Counted from the stretch's first letter, positions 10,407-19,746 are shown. The stretch is 36,595 nucleotides of DNA from Candidatus Enterococcus myersii (GCF_017316025.1 NZ_JAFLVT010000019.1:1-36595); one strand, 5' to 3'. Numbers and translations: made by a program. Notes: generated from the sequence alone by a model not told the origin.

Positions 10407-11309
10407 TTATTCATGCGCCCGCGGATGAAATTTACGATAATTATTTTGTAAACTCTCCTTTGTGACGTGGGCATATATTTGGGTTGACGATAAATTAGCG
10501 TGTCCGAGTAATTCTTGAACCGTTCGCATATCCGCACCATTATTTAATAGATGGGTAGCAAATGTATGGCGTAACATGTGGGGATGAATTTTACTATCTA
10601 AACTGCTTTTTTTGATCAGTTGACTAAAAACGTATTCAATGCCGCGACTTGTAATCGGAGTTCCTCTTTGATTTACAAAAATAAAAGCATGATCCGCCAC
10701 TTTTTCCATTAGACGCGGTCTGGCTAGGGTTAAATATTCTTGCAATGCTACTTGGGCATAAGTGCCAAAAGGAACATAACGATCTTTATTGCCCTTACCA
10801 TGAATTAATAAAACCTCTCCTTGCCAATCAACGGCAGCCAAGGTTAAATTAGCACACTCACTAACCCGTAAGCCTGCGCCATACATAATTTCTAATAAGG
10901 CACGGTTGCGAATTTCTAAAGGTTTATCCCCTTGTGCGGCTTGAAAGAGCGCTGCCATTTCATTCTCATAAAAAAACCGTGGTAACTTACTATTTTGTTT
11001 CTTCAAATGAATATAGGCAAAGGGATTTTCTTCAATAACTTCTTGTTTTAGCAGATATTGATAAAAAGAACGCAGACTGGCAATTTTACGACTAATCGAA
11101 TTTCGACTGTACTTTTTTTCATTTAAAAAACTAAGGTAAACCCGCACATCCCGATGATCAATCTTCAAAAAATCACTATCGCCACTTTCTTTTAAAAACT
11201 CACGAAAATCTTGCAAGTCTTCTTGGTAGGCCGCTGTCGTTAATTGCGAATACCCCCGTTCAAATTGCAAGTAGCGTAAAAATTCTTGTGGCCAGTCAAA
11301 AGCTGTCAT
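10407..11309 (-). CDS. xerC: Site-specific tyrosine recombinase XerC (CodV)
   Basis: A 300-aa tyrosine recombinase that resolves chromosome dimers at dif, together with a XerD-like partner. The N-terminal SAM-like domain spans about residues 1-95. The catalytic domain has Arg148 (GAGLRVSE), Lys172 (HGKGNKDR), His244/Arg247 (HPHMLRHTFATHLL), His270 (LLGHANLSSTQIY) and the nucleophile Tyr279, all present. The start is the ATG at 11307-11309, with GTGAGGTG before it; an upstream in-frame start (11333) lacks a site. It is the first gene of the xerC-hslVU-codY operon, the order of B. subtilis codVWXY. Confidence 0.95.
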   Translation of the reverse strand: MTAFDWPQEFLRYLQFERGYSQLTTAAYQEDLQDFREFLKESGDSDFLKIDHRDVRVYLSFLNEKKYSRNSISRKIASLRSFYQYLLKQEVIEENPFAYIHLKKQNSKLPRFFYENEMAALFQAAQGDKPLEIRNRALLEIMYGAGLRVSECANLTLAAVDWQGEVLLIHGKGNKDRYVPFGTYAQVALQEYLTLARPRLMEKVADHAFIFVNQRGTPITSRGIEYVFSQLIKKSSLDSKIHPHMLRHTFATHLLNNGADMRTVQELLGHANLSSTQIYAHVTKESLQNNYRKFHPRAHE

Positions 11310-11340
11310 TTTACACCTCACTTCTGTCCGCAATTAATGT

Positions 11341-11368
11341 AGCATACAACGAATTAAAAAACAAACAA
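11341..11368 (-). promoter_or_regulatory. Candidate promoter of xerC-hslV-hslU-codY
   Basis: On the minus strand TTGTTT (11363-11368) and TATGCT (11341-11346) are 16 bp apart, about 32 bp before the xerC ATG. The boxes are moderate matches to consensus. Confidence 0.45.
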
Positions 11369-11382
11369 ATTGTCAGAATTTA
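11368..11382 (-). promoter_or_regulatory. Possible CodY box at the codY operon promoter
   Basis: TAAATTCTGACAATT (minus strand) matches 11 of 15 positions of the CodY consensus AATTTTCWGAAAATT. It touches the upstream edge of the candidate -35 box, where binding could block RNA polymerase and give autorepression. Confidence 0.4.
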
Positions 11383-11662
11383 AACAATATTTCCTTCTTT
11401 CGTCACAATTTACACAATATTGTCATACTTTTTTCACGACAAAATAAAGCTTAATAAGCTTAACACGGCAAGATTTTCACCGAATCAAAATTTGCTAGCC
11501 TAACATTTAGATGTCAGATCAGCATCTTACAAATTAACAAAACTTTCATATTTTTTCAATCTTATTTTTATTTCTATTAGACTTTCGCTCTATTGACTAA
11601 AGACACTCAGAAATTTATTAAGCCATCTTCTAACTTAACAAAAGAAAATAAGCAGTAAAAAA
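11383..11662. other. Gene-free stretch between xerC and trmFO
   Basis: About 280 bp without a credible ORF. It holds repeated CAATATT words (11385, 11415), the palindrome AAGCTTAATAAGCTT near 11447, and a plus-strand promoter-like pair TTGACT (11593-11598)/TATTAA (11616-11621) with 17-bp spacing. That pair would read toward the trmFO terminator. No convincing RNA family is seen. Confidence 0.3.
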
Positions 11663-11682
11663 CCGCCAACAAATGTTGACGG
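11663..11682 (-). terminator. Terminator of trmFO
   Basis: An 8-bp GC-rich stem (11663-11670 with 11675-11682, one G-T pair) has a 4-base loop. On the minus strand it is followed by six T. It lies 22 bp after the trmFO stop. Confidence 0.8.
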
Positions 11683-11704
11683 CCTAGTGTAGTTTTAGAC
11701 TAAA

Positions 11705-13015
11705 TTATTCTGAAACTACTTCTGCTGGAGTATTCAAGTGACTTAGGGCTCTCTTTGCTAATGTTTGATAGCGTAATTTTTTATCGCGAATACGCTCTGG
11801 CAATTCTGGTAATAATCCAAAATTAGCATTCATCGGCTGGAAGTGTTTGCCTTCTGCATGGGTAATGTAGTAAGCCATTGAACCCATAACTGTTTCTTTT
11901 GGCATGGTTTGTACTGCTTGTCCCAACGCTAATAACGCAGCGTTACGCCCAGCTAACAAGCCGCTAGCCGCACTTTCTACATACCCTTCTACGCCGGTCA
12001 TTTGACCAGCAAAAAATAAATCATCCCGTTTAACTGACTGATAAGTTGGCCGTAATAATTCTGGTGAATTCATAAAACTATTGCGGTGCATGACACCATA
12101 GCGAACAAATTCAGCATTTTCTAAACCTGGAATCATTTGGAAAACTCGCTTTTGCTCGCCCCATTTTAAATGAGTTTGAAAACCAACGATATTATACAAC
12201 GATGCCGCAGCATTATCTTGTCGTAATTGAATCACGGCATAGGGACGTTTGCCGGTTTTAGGATCGTCTAGTCCCACTGGTTTCATCGGACCAAAAAGCA
12301 TCGTTTTTTCACCACGAGCAGCCATAACTTCAATTGGCATACAACCTTCGAAGTATTTCTCTTTTTCAAAAGTTTTTAACGGCGCAACTTCAGCTGTAAT
12401 CAAGGCTTCGCGAAAAGCGTCAAATTCTTCTTTGTTCATTGGACAATTGAGATAAGCCGCTTCTCCTTTATCATAACGAGATTTCAGATACACTTTATCC
12501 ATATCGATGGTACTTTTATCAATAATTGGTGCTGCAGCATCGTAAAAATAAAAACCGTCAGAGCCATTAAATGCTTTAATGGCTTCTGCTAATTTAGAAG
12601 AAGTCAAAGGACCGGTCGCAATCACGGTAACTCCGCTTGGGATTTCCGTGATTTCTTCTGAAATAACGGTCACATTTGGATGGTTTTTCACTTTTTTTGT
12701 GACAGTAGCGGAAAAAGAATCACGATCCACTGCCAAAGCACCCCCGGCTGGAACTGCCGTTTCGTCAGCCGATTGAATAATTACTGAGTTTAACCGCCGC
12801 ATTTCTTCTTTTAAAACGCCAACTGCATTGGCCAAACTATTTCCTCTTAAGGAATTAGAACATACCAATTCTGCAAAATCTGAAGTATGATGGGCTTCTG
12901 TTGATTTTTCTGGACGCATTTCATATAGACGTACTAAAACCCCTGCTTCAGCAATTTGCCAAGCTGCTTCACTACCGGCTAGGCCGGCACCAATTACATT
13001 TACAAATTCAGTCAT
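11705..13015 (-). CDS. trmFO: Folate/FAD-dependent tRNA (uracil-54) C5-methyltransferase TrmFO
   Basis: A 436-aa flavoprotein that makes ribothymidine at position 54 of tRNA, using methylenetetrahydrofolate as carbon donor. The FAD-binding dinucleotide fold is at the N-terminus ([16 protein letters not shown]). [13 protein letters not shown] (about 50-62), [34 protein letters not shown] and AYYITH are characteristic of the family (formerly Gid). The ATG at 13013-13015 has only a weak site (GGAAGA). It lies 106 bp downstream of topA in the same direction, an order shared with other Firmicutes. Full length. Confidence 0.96.
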   Translation of the reverse strand: MTEFVNVIGAGLAGSEAAWQIAEAGVLVRLYEMRPEKSTEAHHTSDFAELVCSNSLRGNSLANAVGVLKEEMRRLNSVIIQSADETAVPAGGALAVDRDSFSATVTKKVKNHPNVTVISEEITEIPSGVTVIATGPLTSSKLAEAIKAFNGSDGFYFYDAAAPIIDKSTIDMDKVYLKSRYDKGEAAYLNCPMNKEEFDAFREALITAEVAPLKTFEKEKYFEGCMPIEVMAARGEKTMLFGPMKPVGLDDPKTGKRPYAVIQLRQDNAAASLYNIVGFQTHLKWGEQKRVFQMIPGLENAEFVRYGVMHRNSFMNSPELLRPTYQSVKRDDLFFAGQMTGVEGYVESAASGLLAGRNAALLALGQAVQTMPKETVMGSMAYYITHAEGKHFQPMNANFGLLPELPERIRDKKLRYQTLAKRALSHLNTPAEVVSE

Positions 13016-13042
13016 TTTATTCTTCCGTTCTTATATTTTTAA

Positions 13043-13112
13043 CAAAAAAAGTGCACACTAAGCGAATTTTTAGCAGTGATTGGATACGGGTAAAAAAGTG
13101 CGCCACTTATTT
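13043..13112 (-). other. Two small terminator-like hairpins between topA and trmFO
   Basis: On the minus strand AAGTGGCGCACTT followed by T-rich sequence (about 13095-13112), and AGTGTGCACT followed by seven T (about 13043-13058), could each form a short stem. Both are weak (4-5 bp). They may partly attenuate read-through from topA into trmFO. No separate trmFO promoter is clear. Confidence 0.3.
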
Positions 13113-13121
13113 TTGTATTAC

Positions 13122-15200
13122 TTATTTTTGGACGTTTTCTTCATAGTCGCCATTAATACAAACGACTTGTTTGCCACCTTTAACTTTTTTCTCAACTAAA
13201 TATTGACCACATTTTGGACAATCGCGCCCAACTGGTTTATCCCAAGAAGTAAAGTCACAATCTGGATAACGAGAGCAACCATAGAATAAGCGATTTTTCT
13301 TAGACTTTCTTTCGATAACTTGTCCTTTGTGACAAACCGGACAAATAACGCCGATTTCTTTTACAATCGGTTTGGTGTTGCGGCAATCAGGGAAATTGCT
13401 ACACGCATAAAACTTACCATAACGCCCAAGTTTAATCACCATTGGATGCCCACAAACGTCACAGTCAAAGCCAGCGGGTTCATCTTTGATTTGAATTTTT
13501 TCAATTTTTTCTTCTGCATTTGTCAACTCAGTTTCAAATGGCTTATAAAAACGATCCACAACCTTAACCCAGTTTTCTTTGCCGTCTTCTACTTTATCCA
13601 AGTCTGTTTCCATTTCAGCCGTAAAGTTAACATCCACGATTTGTGGGAAGAAATCTTCAATTAAGGAGTTGACAATTTCGCCTAATTCCGTTGGTTCAAA
13701 GCGTTTTTGCTGTAATTTTACATAGTAACGACGTTGAATCGTCTCAATTGTTGGGGCGTATGTTGAAGGACGTCCTACGCCTTTTTCTTCCAACGTGCGA
13801 ATTAAAGTTGCTTCACTAAAGCGTGCTGGTGGCTGCGTAAAATGTTGTTTTGGTTCAATATCAATTGCTTTTACAACATCACCTACAACTAATTCTGGCA
13901 AGATGTTTTCTTTTTCTTCTTTACCATCATCGGTACCTTCGACATAAACTTGCATAAAACCTTTAAACTTAATCTTAGAACCGTTGGCAATGAAGATCAC
14001 ACCATTTTGCTCTAAAGTGACTTTCATTGTATCTAAAACAGCTGGTGTCATTTGACTTGCAACAAAACGAGACCAAATCAACGTATAAAGTTTTAATTGA
14101 TCTTTATCTAAATATTGCTTCATTTCCTCTGGTGTTCGTGTCACGCTGGTTGGACGAACTGCCTCGTGGGCATCTTGCGCGCCTTGCGCGTTTTTTACTT
14201 TTTTGTGACTATGAGAAGAATATTCTTTACCATAAGTTGTTTCAATGAATTCTGCTGCTTCTGCTTTAGCAGAGTCTGCAATCCGTTTTGAGTCGGTTCG
14301 CATATAGGTAATTAAACCGACGGTACCTTGTTTACCTAGCGCAATTCCTTCATAAAGTTGTTGGGCGACCATCATGGTTTTACGTGTTCTAAAGTTTAAT
14401 TTGCGGGCTGCTTCTTGTTGCATACTGCTGGTTGTAAAAGGCGCAGCTGGATTGCGCTTACGTTCTTTTTTCTCGACTTTCACGACATCGTAATCTTTAC
14501 CATCTAAACGACTTGTAACTTCTTTAATACTTTCAGCGTTAGGTAATTTTTTCTTTTTGCCATCGACGCCCCAAAAATTAGCTTTGAATTTTTTTCGTTC
14601 TTTTTGGAAATTGCCATCAATCGACCAATATTCTTCCGGAATAAATTGACGAATCTCTTTTTCCCGATCGATAATCATCTTTAGCGCAATGGATTGTACG
14701 CGACCAGCACTCAAGCCTTTTTTGACTTTACGCCATAAAATTGGACTAATAGAGTAACCCACTAAACGGTCTAAAACGCGCCGTGCTTGTTGAGCATCCA
14801 CTAGATCCAAATCAATAGTTCGTGGTTCTTTAAAAGCAGCTTTAACGGCATCTTTGGTGATTTCGTTAAAGACTACGCGATTTTTGTCTTCTAAATCAAG
14901 ATTTAATAAATGTGCCAAATGCCATGCAATAGCCTCCCCTTCACGGTCCGGGTCACTTGCGAGATAAACTTTTTGTGCTTTTTTGGCGGCACTTCTTAAA
15001 CTTTTGATTACATCGCCTTTTCCGCGAATGGAAATATAATGGGGCTCGTAATTATTTTCAACGTCAATTCCCATTTTACTTTTTGGTAAATCGCGAATAT
15101 GGCCGACGCTGGCAACAACTTTATAGTTGCGACCTAAGTACTTCTCGATTGTCTTGGCTTTTGCCGGTGACTCAACAATTACTAAATATTTATATGCCAT
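13122..15200 (-). CDS. topA: DNA topoisomerase I (type IA)
   Basis: A 692-aa enzyme that relaxes negative supercoils. The N-terminal TOPRIM domain begins [19 protein letters not shown] and has [14 protein letters not shown] (82-95). The catalytic tyrosine is in [12 protein letters not shown] (Tyr299). The C-terminus carries zinc-ribbon repeats: CDVCGHP...[15 protein letters not shown]...GCSRYPDC, and a third, CPKCG...CINGDYEE, that lacks the fourth cysteine. The ATG at 15198-15200 has AAGGAG about 13 bp upstream, a long spacing. An in-frame TTG at 15227 overlaps that site and is less likely. A strong promoter precedes the gene. Confidence 0.96.
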   Translation of the reverse strand: MAYKYLVIVESPAKAKTIEKYLGRNYKVVASVGHIRDLPKSKMGIDVENNYEPHYISIRGKGDVIKSLRSAAKKAQKVYLASDPDREGEAIAWHLAHLLNLDLEDKNRVVFNEITKDAVKAAFKEPRTIDLDLVDAQQARRVLDRLVGYSISPILWRKVKKGLSAGRVQSIALKMIIDREKEIRQFIPEEYWSIDGNFQKERKKFKANFWGVDGKKKKLPNAESIKEVTSRLDGKDYDVVKVEKKERKRNPAAPFTTSSMQQEAARKLNFRTRKTMMVAQQLYEGIALGKQGTVGLITYMRTDSKRIADSAKAEAAEFIETTYGKEYSSHSHKKVKNAQGAQDAHEAVRPTSVTRTPEEMKQYLDKDQLKLYTLIWSRFVASQMTPAVLDTMKVTLEQNGVIFIANGSKIKFKGFMQVYVEGTDDGKEEKENILPELVVGDVVKAIDIEPKQHFTQPPARFSEATLIRTLEEKGVGRPSTYAPTIETIQRRYYVKLQQKRFEPTELGEIVNSLIEDFFPQIVDVNFTAEMETDLDKVEDGKENWVKVVDRFYKPFETELTNAEEKIEKIQIKDEPAGFDCDVCGHPMVIKLGRYGKFYACSNFPDCRNTKPIVKEIGVICPVCHKGQVIERKSKKNRLFYGCSRYPDCDFTSWDKPVGRDCPKCGQYLVEKKVKGGKQVVCINGDYEENVQK

Positions 15201-15273
15201 ATATAATTGATGGCTCCTTCCTAACAATTTACTACTATATTATACCTGAATTTTGGTAACTAAATCGTAGGTA

Positions 15274-15302
15274 ATCATATCCATTAAAAAAATGTTTGTC
15301 AA
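15274..15302 (-). promoter_or_regulatory. Strong promoter of topA
   Basis: On the minus strand a perfect -35 TTGACA (15297-15302) and TATGAT (15274-15279) have 17-bp spacing. The -35 box starts 16 bp beyond the dprA stop codon, so topA can be expressed independently of rbgA-rnhB-dprA. A second TATAAT near 15250 lacks a good -35. Confidence 0.75.
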
Positions 15303-15317
15303 GGAAGGCAATTAATC

Positions 15318-16184
15318 TTACTCAAAATTTGGCAACTCTTCTAAAATATCTTTTAAAGAAATTACACATTTTGCACCATCTTGAATCAGCTGCAAACAAC
15401 CGGTTGAACGGCCGTTTAAAATATCGCCAGGAAAGGCAAAAACCTCTTTACCTGTGTCTAATGCCAATTGTGCCGTAGTAAGTGAACCGCTTTTTGCTTT
15501 GGCTTCTACTACGCATACCGCCTGTGATATACCGGCAATAATCCGATTGCGCATCGGGAAGTGATATTTTCTTACGGGTGTACCATAGGGATATTCACTG
15601 ATGACCAACTGATTTTTTAACATTTCCCAATAAATGGTAAAAACTTCTTTTGGATAGCAGATGTCCAAACCACACCCCACAACACCAATCGTCTGACCAA
15701 AAGACTGCATCGCAGTTAAATGACTGCAACTATCCACCCCTTTTGCTAAGCCACTTGCAATCGTGTAGCCTCGGTTTGTTAAGGGTGGAACAAACTTTTT
15801 CACGATCTCCTTACCATAAGGTGAAACATTTCGAGAACCGACAAAACCAATAATTTTCTCTTGTTGCAACAGTAAAATATTTCCTTCGTAAAATAAAGCA
15901 AAAGGTGGTTGGTAAATTTCCTTTAGTCGCTTTGGATACAAAGGAGAGTCTAACGTGACATATTTTTGACCGTTTAATTTTTGCTGCAGCACCTCTTGCG
16001 TCAAAAAGTTCCAATCATTGTAAAAAACAAAGCTGTCACATTTTCTTGATAATAACGGCTGCACTTCTTTAGCGGTAAAATTAAAATACTGGTGTTTTTG
16101 CGCATATTCCAAAATACGCCACTTGGTAATAATACCTGCACCTTGCAATAAAGCTAATTTTAATAAGAACCATTCTCTTTCCAT
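15318..16184 (-). CDS. dprA: DNA-processing protein DprA (Smf)
   Basis: A 288-aa Rossmann-fold protein that binds incoming single-stranded DNA and loads RecA during natural transformation. The core shows GFVGSRNVSPYGKEI (about 115-129), ASGLAKGVDSCSH, VVGCGLDICYP, FPMRNRIIAGIS and EAKAKSGSLTTAQLALD, all family motifs. The N-terminal SAM-like region is present. No C-terminal winged helix is seen, as in many Firmicute forms. ATG follows GAAAGAAGG, but this site lies in a hairpin (see 16192-16235). The gene is intact although enterococci are not usually described as naturally competent. Confidence 0.93.
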   Translation of the reverse strand: MEREWFLLKLALLQGAGIITKWRILEYAQKHQYFNFTAKEVQPLLSRKCDSFVFYNDWNFLTQEVLQQKLNGQKYVTLDSPLYPKRLKEIYQPPFALFYEGNILLLQQEKIIGFVGSRNVSPYGKEIVKKFVPPLTNRGYTIASGLAKGVDSCSHLTAMQSFGQTIGVVGCGLDICYPKEVFTIYWEMLKNQLVISEYPYGTPVRKYHFPMRNRIIAGISQAVCVVEAKAKSGSLTTAQLALDTGKEVFAFPGDILNGRSTGCLQLIQDGAKCVISLKDILEELPNFE

Positions 16185-16191
16185 TAAAAAA

Positions 16192-16235
16192 CCTTCTTTC
16201 TAGTTATCTTCAAATAAAGATACGCAAAAAGAAGG
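16192..16235 (-). promoter_or_regulatory. Hairpin with T-run covering the dprA ribosome binding site
   Basis: On the minus strand CCTTCTTT (16228-16235) pairs with AAAGAAGG (16192-16199), and TATCTT (16217-16222) with AAGATA (16205-16210). The second strand of the outer stem is the dprA ribosome binding site, and six T follow directly, ending 1 bp before the ATG. It could be the rnhB terminator, an attenuator, or a translational lock on dprA. Confidence 0.5.
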
Positions 16236-16243
16236 AAAAATAT

Positions 16244-17011
16244 TTATAAATAATTTTTAACTGGTGCAAAAGTTTTCCGGTGAATCGCACAAATGCCGTG
16301 ATTTTTTAAACCATTCAGATGATCTTTCGTTCCATAACCAGCATTTTTATCAAAAGCATAAAAAGGAAAGATTTGATGGTATTCTTTCATCAAATTATCC
16401 CGCATTTCTTTGGCTATAATACTTGCTGCTGCTATTGAAACCGATCGCGCATCCCCTTTGATCAGATTGTCTTGGGAAATATCACAGTCTAGTTTTACTG
16501 CATCTACTAATAGATGTGTTGGTTCTACGGCTAAGTCATCTATAGCTAACAGCATCGCCTTTTTACTTGCTTGCAAAATATTAATACGATCGATTTCTTC
16601 GTGATCCACGACGCCAATTCCGACAGCTATCGCTTTTTCTTGAATCTCACAATATAGCTGCCCTCTTTTTTTAGCCGATAATTGTTTAGAATCATTTAAA
16701 CCTAAAAGCACAACATCTGCAGGTAAAATAACCGCCGCAGCCACAACCGGACCTGCTAGAGGACCCCGTCCTACTTCGTCAATCCCTGCGATAAAACGAT
16801 GACCTTCTTGGTGTAATGTTCGCTCAAAACTAGTCATTTCAACATATTTATCTTTTAACGCTTGCTCTTTATCTAAACGCCGATAAAATTGTTGCAGTAA
16901 TTTTTGAACACCAGCTCTTTCATCTTGAGCTAAAGCCATTAGATAAGGATCATTGGCATCGGTTAGTGTCGCTAGTTTTATTTTGATATCTTTAATTGCT
17001 TGTGCTTTCAT
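16244..17011 (-). CDS. rnhB: Ribonuclease HII
   Basis: A 255-aa endonuclease that removes ribonucleotides and RNA primers from RNA-DNA hybrids. The catalytic carboxylates are Asp78 and Glu79 (GIDEVGRGPLAGPVVAAAVILP) and Asp170 (LLVDAVKL). SIAAASIIAKEMRD and YGTKDHLNGLKNHG are also typical. The first 70 residues form the N-terminal extension found in the Bacillus-type enzyme. The ATG at 17009-17011 follows AGGAG and overlaps the end of rbgA by 20 bp, so translation is probably coupled. The pair rbgA-rnhB-dprA is conserved in Firmicutes. Confidence 0.96.
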   Translation of the reverse strand: MKAQAIKDIKIKLATLTDANDPYLMALAQDERAGVQKLLQQFYRRLDKEQALKDKYVEMTSFERTLHQEGHRFIAGIDEVGRGPLAGPVVAAAVILPADVVLLGLNDSKQLSAKKRGQLYCEIQEKAIAVGIGVVDHEEIDRINILQASKKAMLLAIDDLAVEPTHLLVDAVKLDCDISQDNLIKGDARSVSIAAASIIAKEMRDNLMKEYHQIFPFYAFDKNAGYGTKDHLNGLKNHGICAIHRKTFAPVKNYL

Positions 17012-17861
17012 TGAAAACTCCTGCTTCTTCGTAACGATCTAGGGTAAAGGGGCCTAATTTACTTTGCCGAATCTCAACGACAACCAACTCGCTACCACGA
17101 TCATAGTCATCACGAAATCCTCTTTTTTCTGTAATCAACATCAATAAGTCTGGTAAAGGTAATTGCTCGTCGACTAACTCCAAATGATAGCGCTTGGCTA
17201 CGCGCCCCGGGTAATACCGCGTGAAAAAATCCAAACCAAATAGTGCAATATCATCCAAATGTAACAGTTGGTCTTTAATGGCGCCAGTTAAAGCCAATTT
17301 CTTACCAATTTCAGGATCTTCAAATTTGGGCCATAAAATCCCTGGCGTATCTAAAAGCTCTAATTCACTACCAGAACGCAGCCACTGTTGCCCTTTTGTT
17401 ACCCCTGGTTTATTTCCTGTTTGCGCGATTTTTTTACCAACTAAACGATTCATTAAAGTTGATTTGCCGACATTTGGTATGCCAATCACCATCGCGCGAA
17501 TTGCCCGTGGTTTAATGCCTCGGGCTTTATCTCTGGCAAATTTATCAGCCAAAACAGTTTTGGCCTTCGTCACAATTTTTTTAGTTCCTTGATTTTCCAA
17601 GGCATTCATTGCCAAAGCTGCAAAGCCTTTTGCTTCAAAATAGCTCTGCCATTTTTGTGTTTGTTCAGGGTCAGCCAAATCAGCCTTATTTAATATCACT
17701 AAGCGTGGTTTTTGTTGTAAAATTTGATCTAATAATGGATTACGCGAAGAAAGCGGCAGTCTGGCATCCACTAATTCAAAAACGATGTCAACAAACTTTA
17801 GCTTTTCACTAACTTCCCGTTTGGCTTTTGCCATATGTCCTGGGAACCATTGAATTGTCAT
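16992..17861 (-). CDS. rbgA: Ribosome biogenesis GTPase RbgA (YlqF)
   Basis: A 289-aa GTPase needed for late assembly of the 50S subunit. The GTPase motifs are in circularly permuted order: G4 NKADLAD (about 58-64) comes before G1 GIPNVGKSTLMNRL (about 126-139) and G3 DTPG (about 175-178). The N-terminus MTIQWFPGHMAKAKRE is the family signature. The ATG at 17859-17861 has GAGAGGAG upstream. A longer reading to 17900 adds 13 non-conserved residues and lacks a site. It is the first gene of the rbgA-rnhB-dprA group, and overlaps rnhB. Confidence 0.96.
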   Translation of the reverse strand: MTIQWFPGHMAKAKREVSEKLKFVDIVFELVDARLPLSSRNPLLDQILQQKPRLVILNKADLADPEQTQKWQSYFEAKGFAALAMNALENQGTKKIVTKAKTVLADKFARDKARGIKPRAIRAMVIGIPNVGKSTLMNRLVGKKIAQTGNKPGVTKGQQWLRSGSELELLDTPGILWPKFEDPEIGKKLALTGAIKDQLLHLDDIALFGLDFFTRYYPGRVAKRYHLELVDEQLPLPDLLMLITEKRGFRDDYDRGSELVVVEIRQSKLGPFTLDRYEEAGVFNESTSN

Positions 17862-17952
17862 CTTTAGACAACTCCTCTCATTTAAACTACATCTTCGCAT
17901 TTTAACATGAATAATGGCAATTTAAAACGTGTTCTTTTTCATTTTTAACTAT

Positions 17953-17972
17953 CTGTAATATATTTATTACAG
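17953..17972. promoter_or_regulatory. Operator-like palindrome in the DUF1905 gene promoter
   Basis: CTGTAATA and TATTACAG are perfect 8-bp inverted arms around a 4-bp centre. The repeat fills the space between a weak -35 (TCTGTA, 17952-17957) and a -10 TATACT (17975-17980), the classic place for a repressor. I do not recognise the regulator. The rbgA transcript starts from the same gap in the other direction. Confidence 0.5.
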
Positions 17973-18009
17973 ACTATACTAAAGATAACAAACCAAAGCA
18001 GGTGAAAAA

Positions 18010-18270
18010 ATGAAGCTTAAATATACTTTTGTTGCAGAAATAATGCCCTCAAAAATTGGCAAGGGTGGCGCATATGTCGTTTTCCCCTATGATTTGAAAA
18101 AAGAATTTGGTGTAGGACGCCTTAAGGTTAATGCTACTTTTGATGGCGTCTTTTATGCCGGCAGCATTGTAAACATGGGACTTAAAGATTCAGCGGGAAA
18201 TATTTGTTATATTCTCGGCATTAAAAAAGACATTCAGCAAAAAATTTGGAAAGTTGATTGCCTTAAATAA
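18010..18270 (+). CDS. DUF1905 domain protein
   Basis: An 86-aa protein that consists of one DUF1905 domain (a small beta-barrel-like fold). The N-terminal FVAEIMPSKIGKGGAYVVFPYDLKKEFGVGRLKVNATFDG and the C-terminal YILGIKKDIQQKI segment are the family pattern. Members occur alone or joined to YdeI-type domains; no biochemical function is established. ATG is preceded by AGGTG at 18000-18004. The gene is monocistronic, with an operator-like palindrome in its promoter and a strong terminator, so it is probably regulated separately from its neighbours. Confidence 0.75.
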   Translation: MKLKYTFVAEIMPSKIGKGGAYVVFPYDLKKEFGVGRLKVNATFDGVFYAGSIVNMGLKDSAGNICYILGIKKDIQQKIWKVDCLK

Positions 18271-18272
18271 AA

Positions 18273-18307
18273 AAAAGACACGTTGCAAAATTGGCAACGT
18301 GTCTTTT
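18273..18307. terminator. Bidirectional terminator between the DUF1905 gene and tuf
   Basis: A perfect 14-bp stem (18273-18286 with 18294-18307) has a 7-base loop and A/T runs at its ends. It serves both converging genes. Confidence 0.9.
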
Positions 18308-18317
18308 AAATCTAAAA

Positions 18318-19505
18318 TTAGTTTTCGATTTCAGTAACCATACCTGAACCAACAGTACGTCCACCTTCACGAATTGAAAAAGTAGTTCCTTTTTCAACAG
18401 CGATTGGATGAATCAATTCAACTTCGATTGTAACGTTATCACCAGGCATTACCATTTCAGTACCTTCAGGCAATGCAATGTTACCTGTTACGTCCGTTGT
18501 ACGGAAGTAAAATTGTGGACGGTAGTTATTAAAGAATGGTGTATGACGTCCACCTTCTTCTTTTGTTAAGATATAAACTTCACCCTTGAATTTTGTATGT
18601 GGTGTAATTGAACCTGGTTTAGCTAATACTTGACCACGTTCAACTTCGTCACGGGTAATCCCACGTAACAATACCCCAACGTTATCGCCGGCTTCACCAT
18701 AATCCAAAGTTTTTCGGAACATTTCCAAACCAGTTACAACAGCTTTTTGTGTTTCCGGTTTAATCCCGATAATTTCGATTTCATCACCAACGTTGACTTT
18801 ACCACGATCAATACGACCTGAAGCAACAGTACCACGACCAGTAATTGTGAAGACATCTTCAACTGGTAACAAGAATGGTTTGTCATTGTCACGTTCTGGT
18901 GTTGGGATATATTCATCCACTGTATCCATCAAGTGCATGATAACTTCTTCTTGTTCTGGATCTCCTTCTAAAGCTTTTAAAGCAGAACCGCGGATGACAG
19001 GAATATCATCCCCTGGGAAGTTATATTCGTTTAATAATTCGCGAACTTCCATTTCAACTAGTTCTAATAATTCTTCATCATCAACTAGGTCTGTTTTATT
19101 CAAGAAAACGATCAAATATTTAACGCCAACTTGACGGGCTAACAAAATATGTTCACGCGTTTGAGGCATTGGGCCATCAGTTGCAGATACAACTAAAATT
19201 GCCCCATCCATTTGAGCTGCCCCGGTAATCATGTTTTTAACATAGTCCGCGTGTCCTGGCGCATCAATATGGGCATAGTGACGTTTTTCAGTTTCATATT
19301 CCACGTGAGCAGTATTAATTGTAATACCACGTTCACGTTCTTCTGGTGCTGCGTCGATACTTGCGTAATCTTGTGGGTTTGCTAATCCTTTTTTACCTAA
19401 AACAGTTGTGATAGCGGCAGTCAATGTCGTTTTACCATGGTCGACGTGTCCGATGGTACCGATATTAACGTGTGGTTTACTTCTGTCGTAATGTTCTTTT
19501 GCCAT
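18318..19505 (-). CDS. tuf: Translation elongation factor Tu
   Basis: A 395-aa GTPase that carries aminoacyl-tRNA to the ribosome. G1 is GHVDHGKT (19-26), followed by the switch I RGITI, G3 DAPGH, and G4 NKTD. Domains 2 and 3 follow with [17 protein letters not shown] and the C-terminus [15 protein letters not shown]. The ATG at 19503-19505 has GGAGG before it and gives the canonical [14 protein letters not shown]; an in-frame upstream start adds five residues. It stands alone here, not in the str operon with fusA, and has two good promoters and its own terminator. Confidence 0.98.
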   Translation of the reverse strand: MAKEHYDRSKPHVNIGTIGHVDHGKTTLTAAITTVLGKKGLANPQDYASIDAAPEERERGITINTAHVEYETEKRHYAHIDAPGHADYVKNMITGAAQMDGAILVVSATDGPMPQTREHILLARQVGVKYLIVFLNKTDLVDDEELLELVEMEVRELLNEYNFPGDDIPVIRGSALKALEGDPEQEEVIMHLMDTVDEYIPTPERDNDKPFLLPVEDVFTITGRGTVASGRIDRGKVNVGDEIEIIGIKPETQKAVVTGLEMFRKTLDYGEAGDNVGVLLRGITRDEVERGQVLAKPGSITPHTKFKGEVYILTKEEGGRHTPFFNNYRPQFYFRTTDVTGNIALPEGTEMVMPGDNVTIEVELIHPIAVEKGTTFSIREGGRTVGSGMVTEIEN

Positions 19506-19564
19506 TAATAAAACCTCCAATAATTATTATCAGCGGGTCATACATTGCTGACTCTCTGATACCT

Positions 19565-19592
19565 ATTATAGACTTTTCCTTACAATTGTAAA
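19565..19592 (-). promoter_or_regulatory. tuf promoter, proximal
   Basis: On the minus strand TTTACA (19587-19592) and TATAAT (19565-19570) have 16-bp spacing, about 60 bp before the start codon. Confidence 0.65.
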
Positions 19593-19643
19593 AAATTTAC
19601 GCTTGTAAACTGCTTACTTTTTATAAGTTTCGATCTGACTCTT

Positions 19644-19671
19644 ATTATAGGTCAATTTTAGTCAAAGTCAA
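19644..19671 (-). promoter_or_regulatory. tuf promoter, distal
   Basis: On the minus strand TTGACT (19666-19671) and TATAAT (19644-19649) have 16-bp spacing. Two near-consensus promoters in tandem fit the very high expression expected for tuf. Confidence 0.65.
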
Positions 19672-19746
19672 AAAATATGTCTCGCTCAAAAATACAGCTA
19701 CGTAATAACCGAATTAATCCATCTAAACACCTTATATAATAGCAAA

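Noticed and set aside
15318-16184. dprA as a broken competence gene
   Set aside because: All core Rossmann motifs are intact and the ends are normal; lack of the C-terminal winged helix is common.
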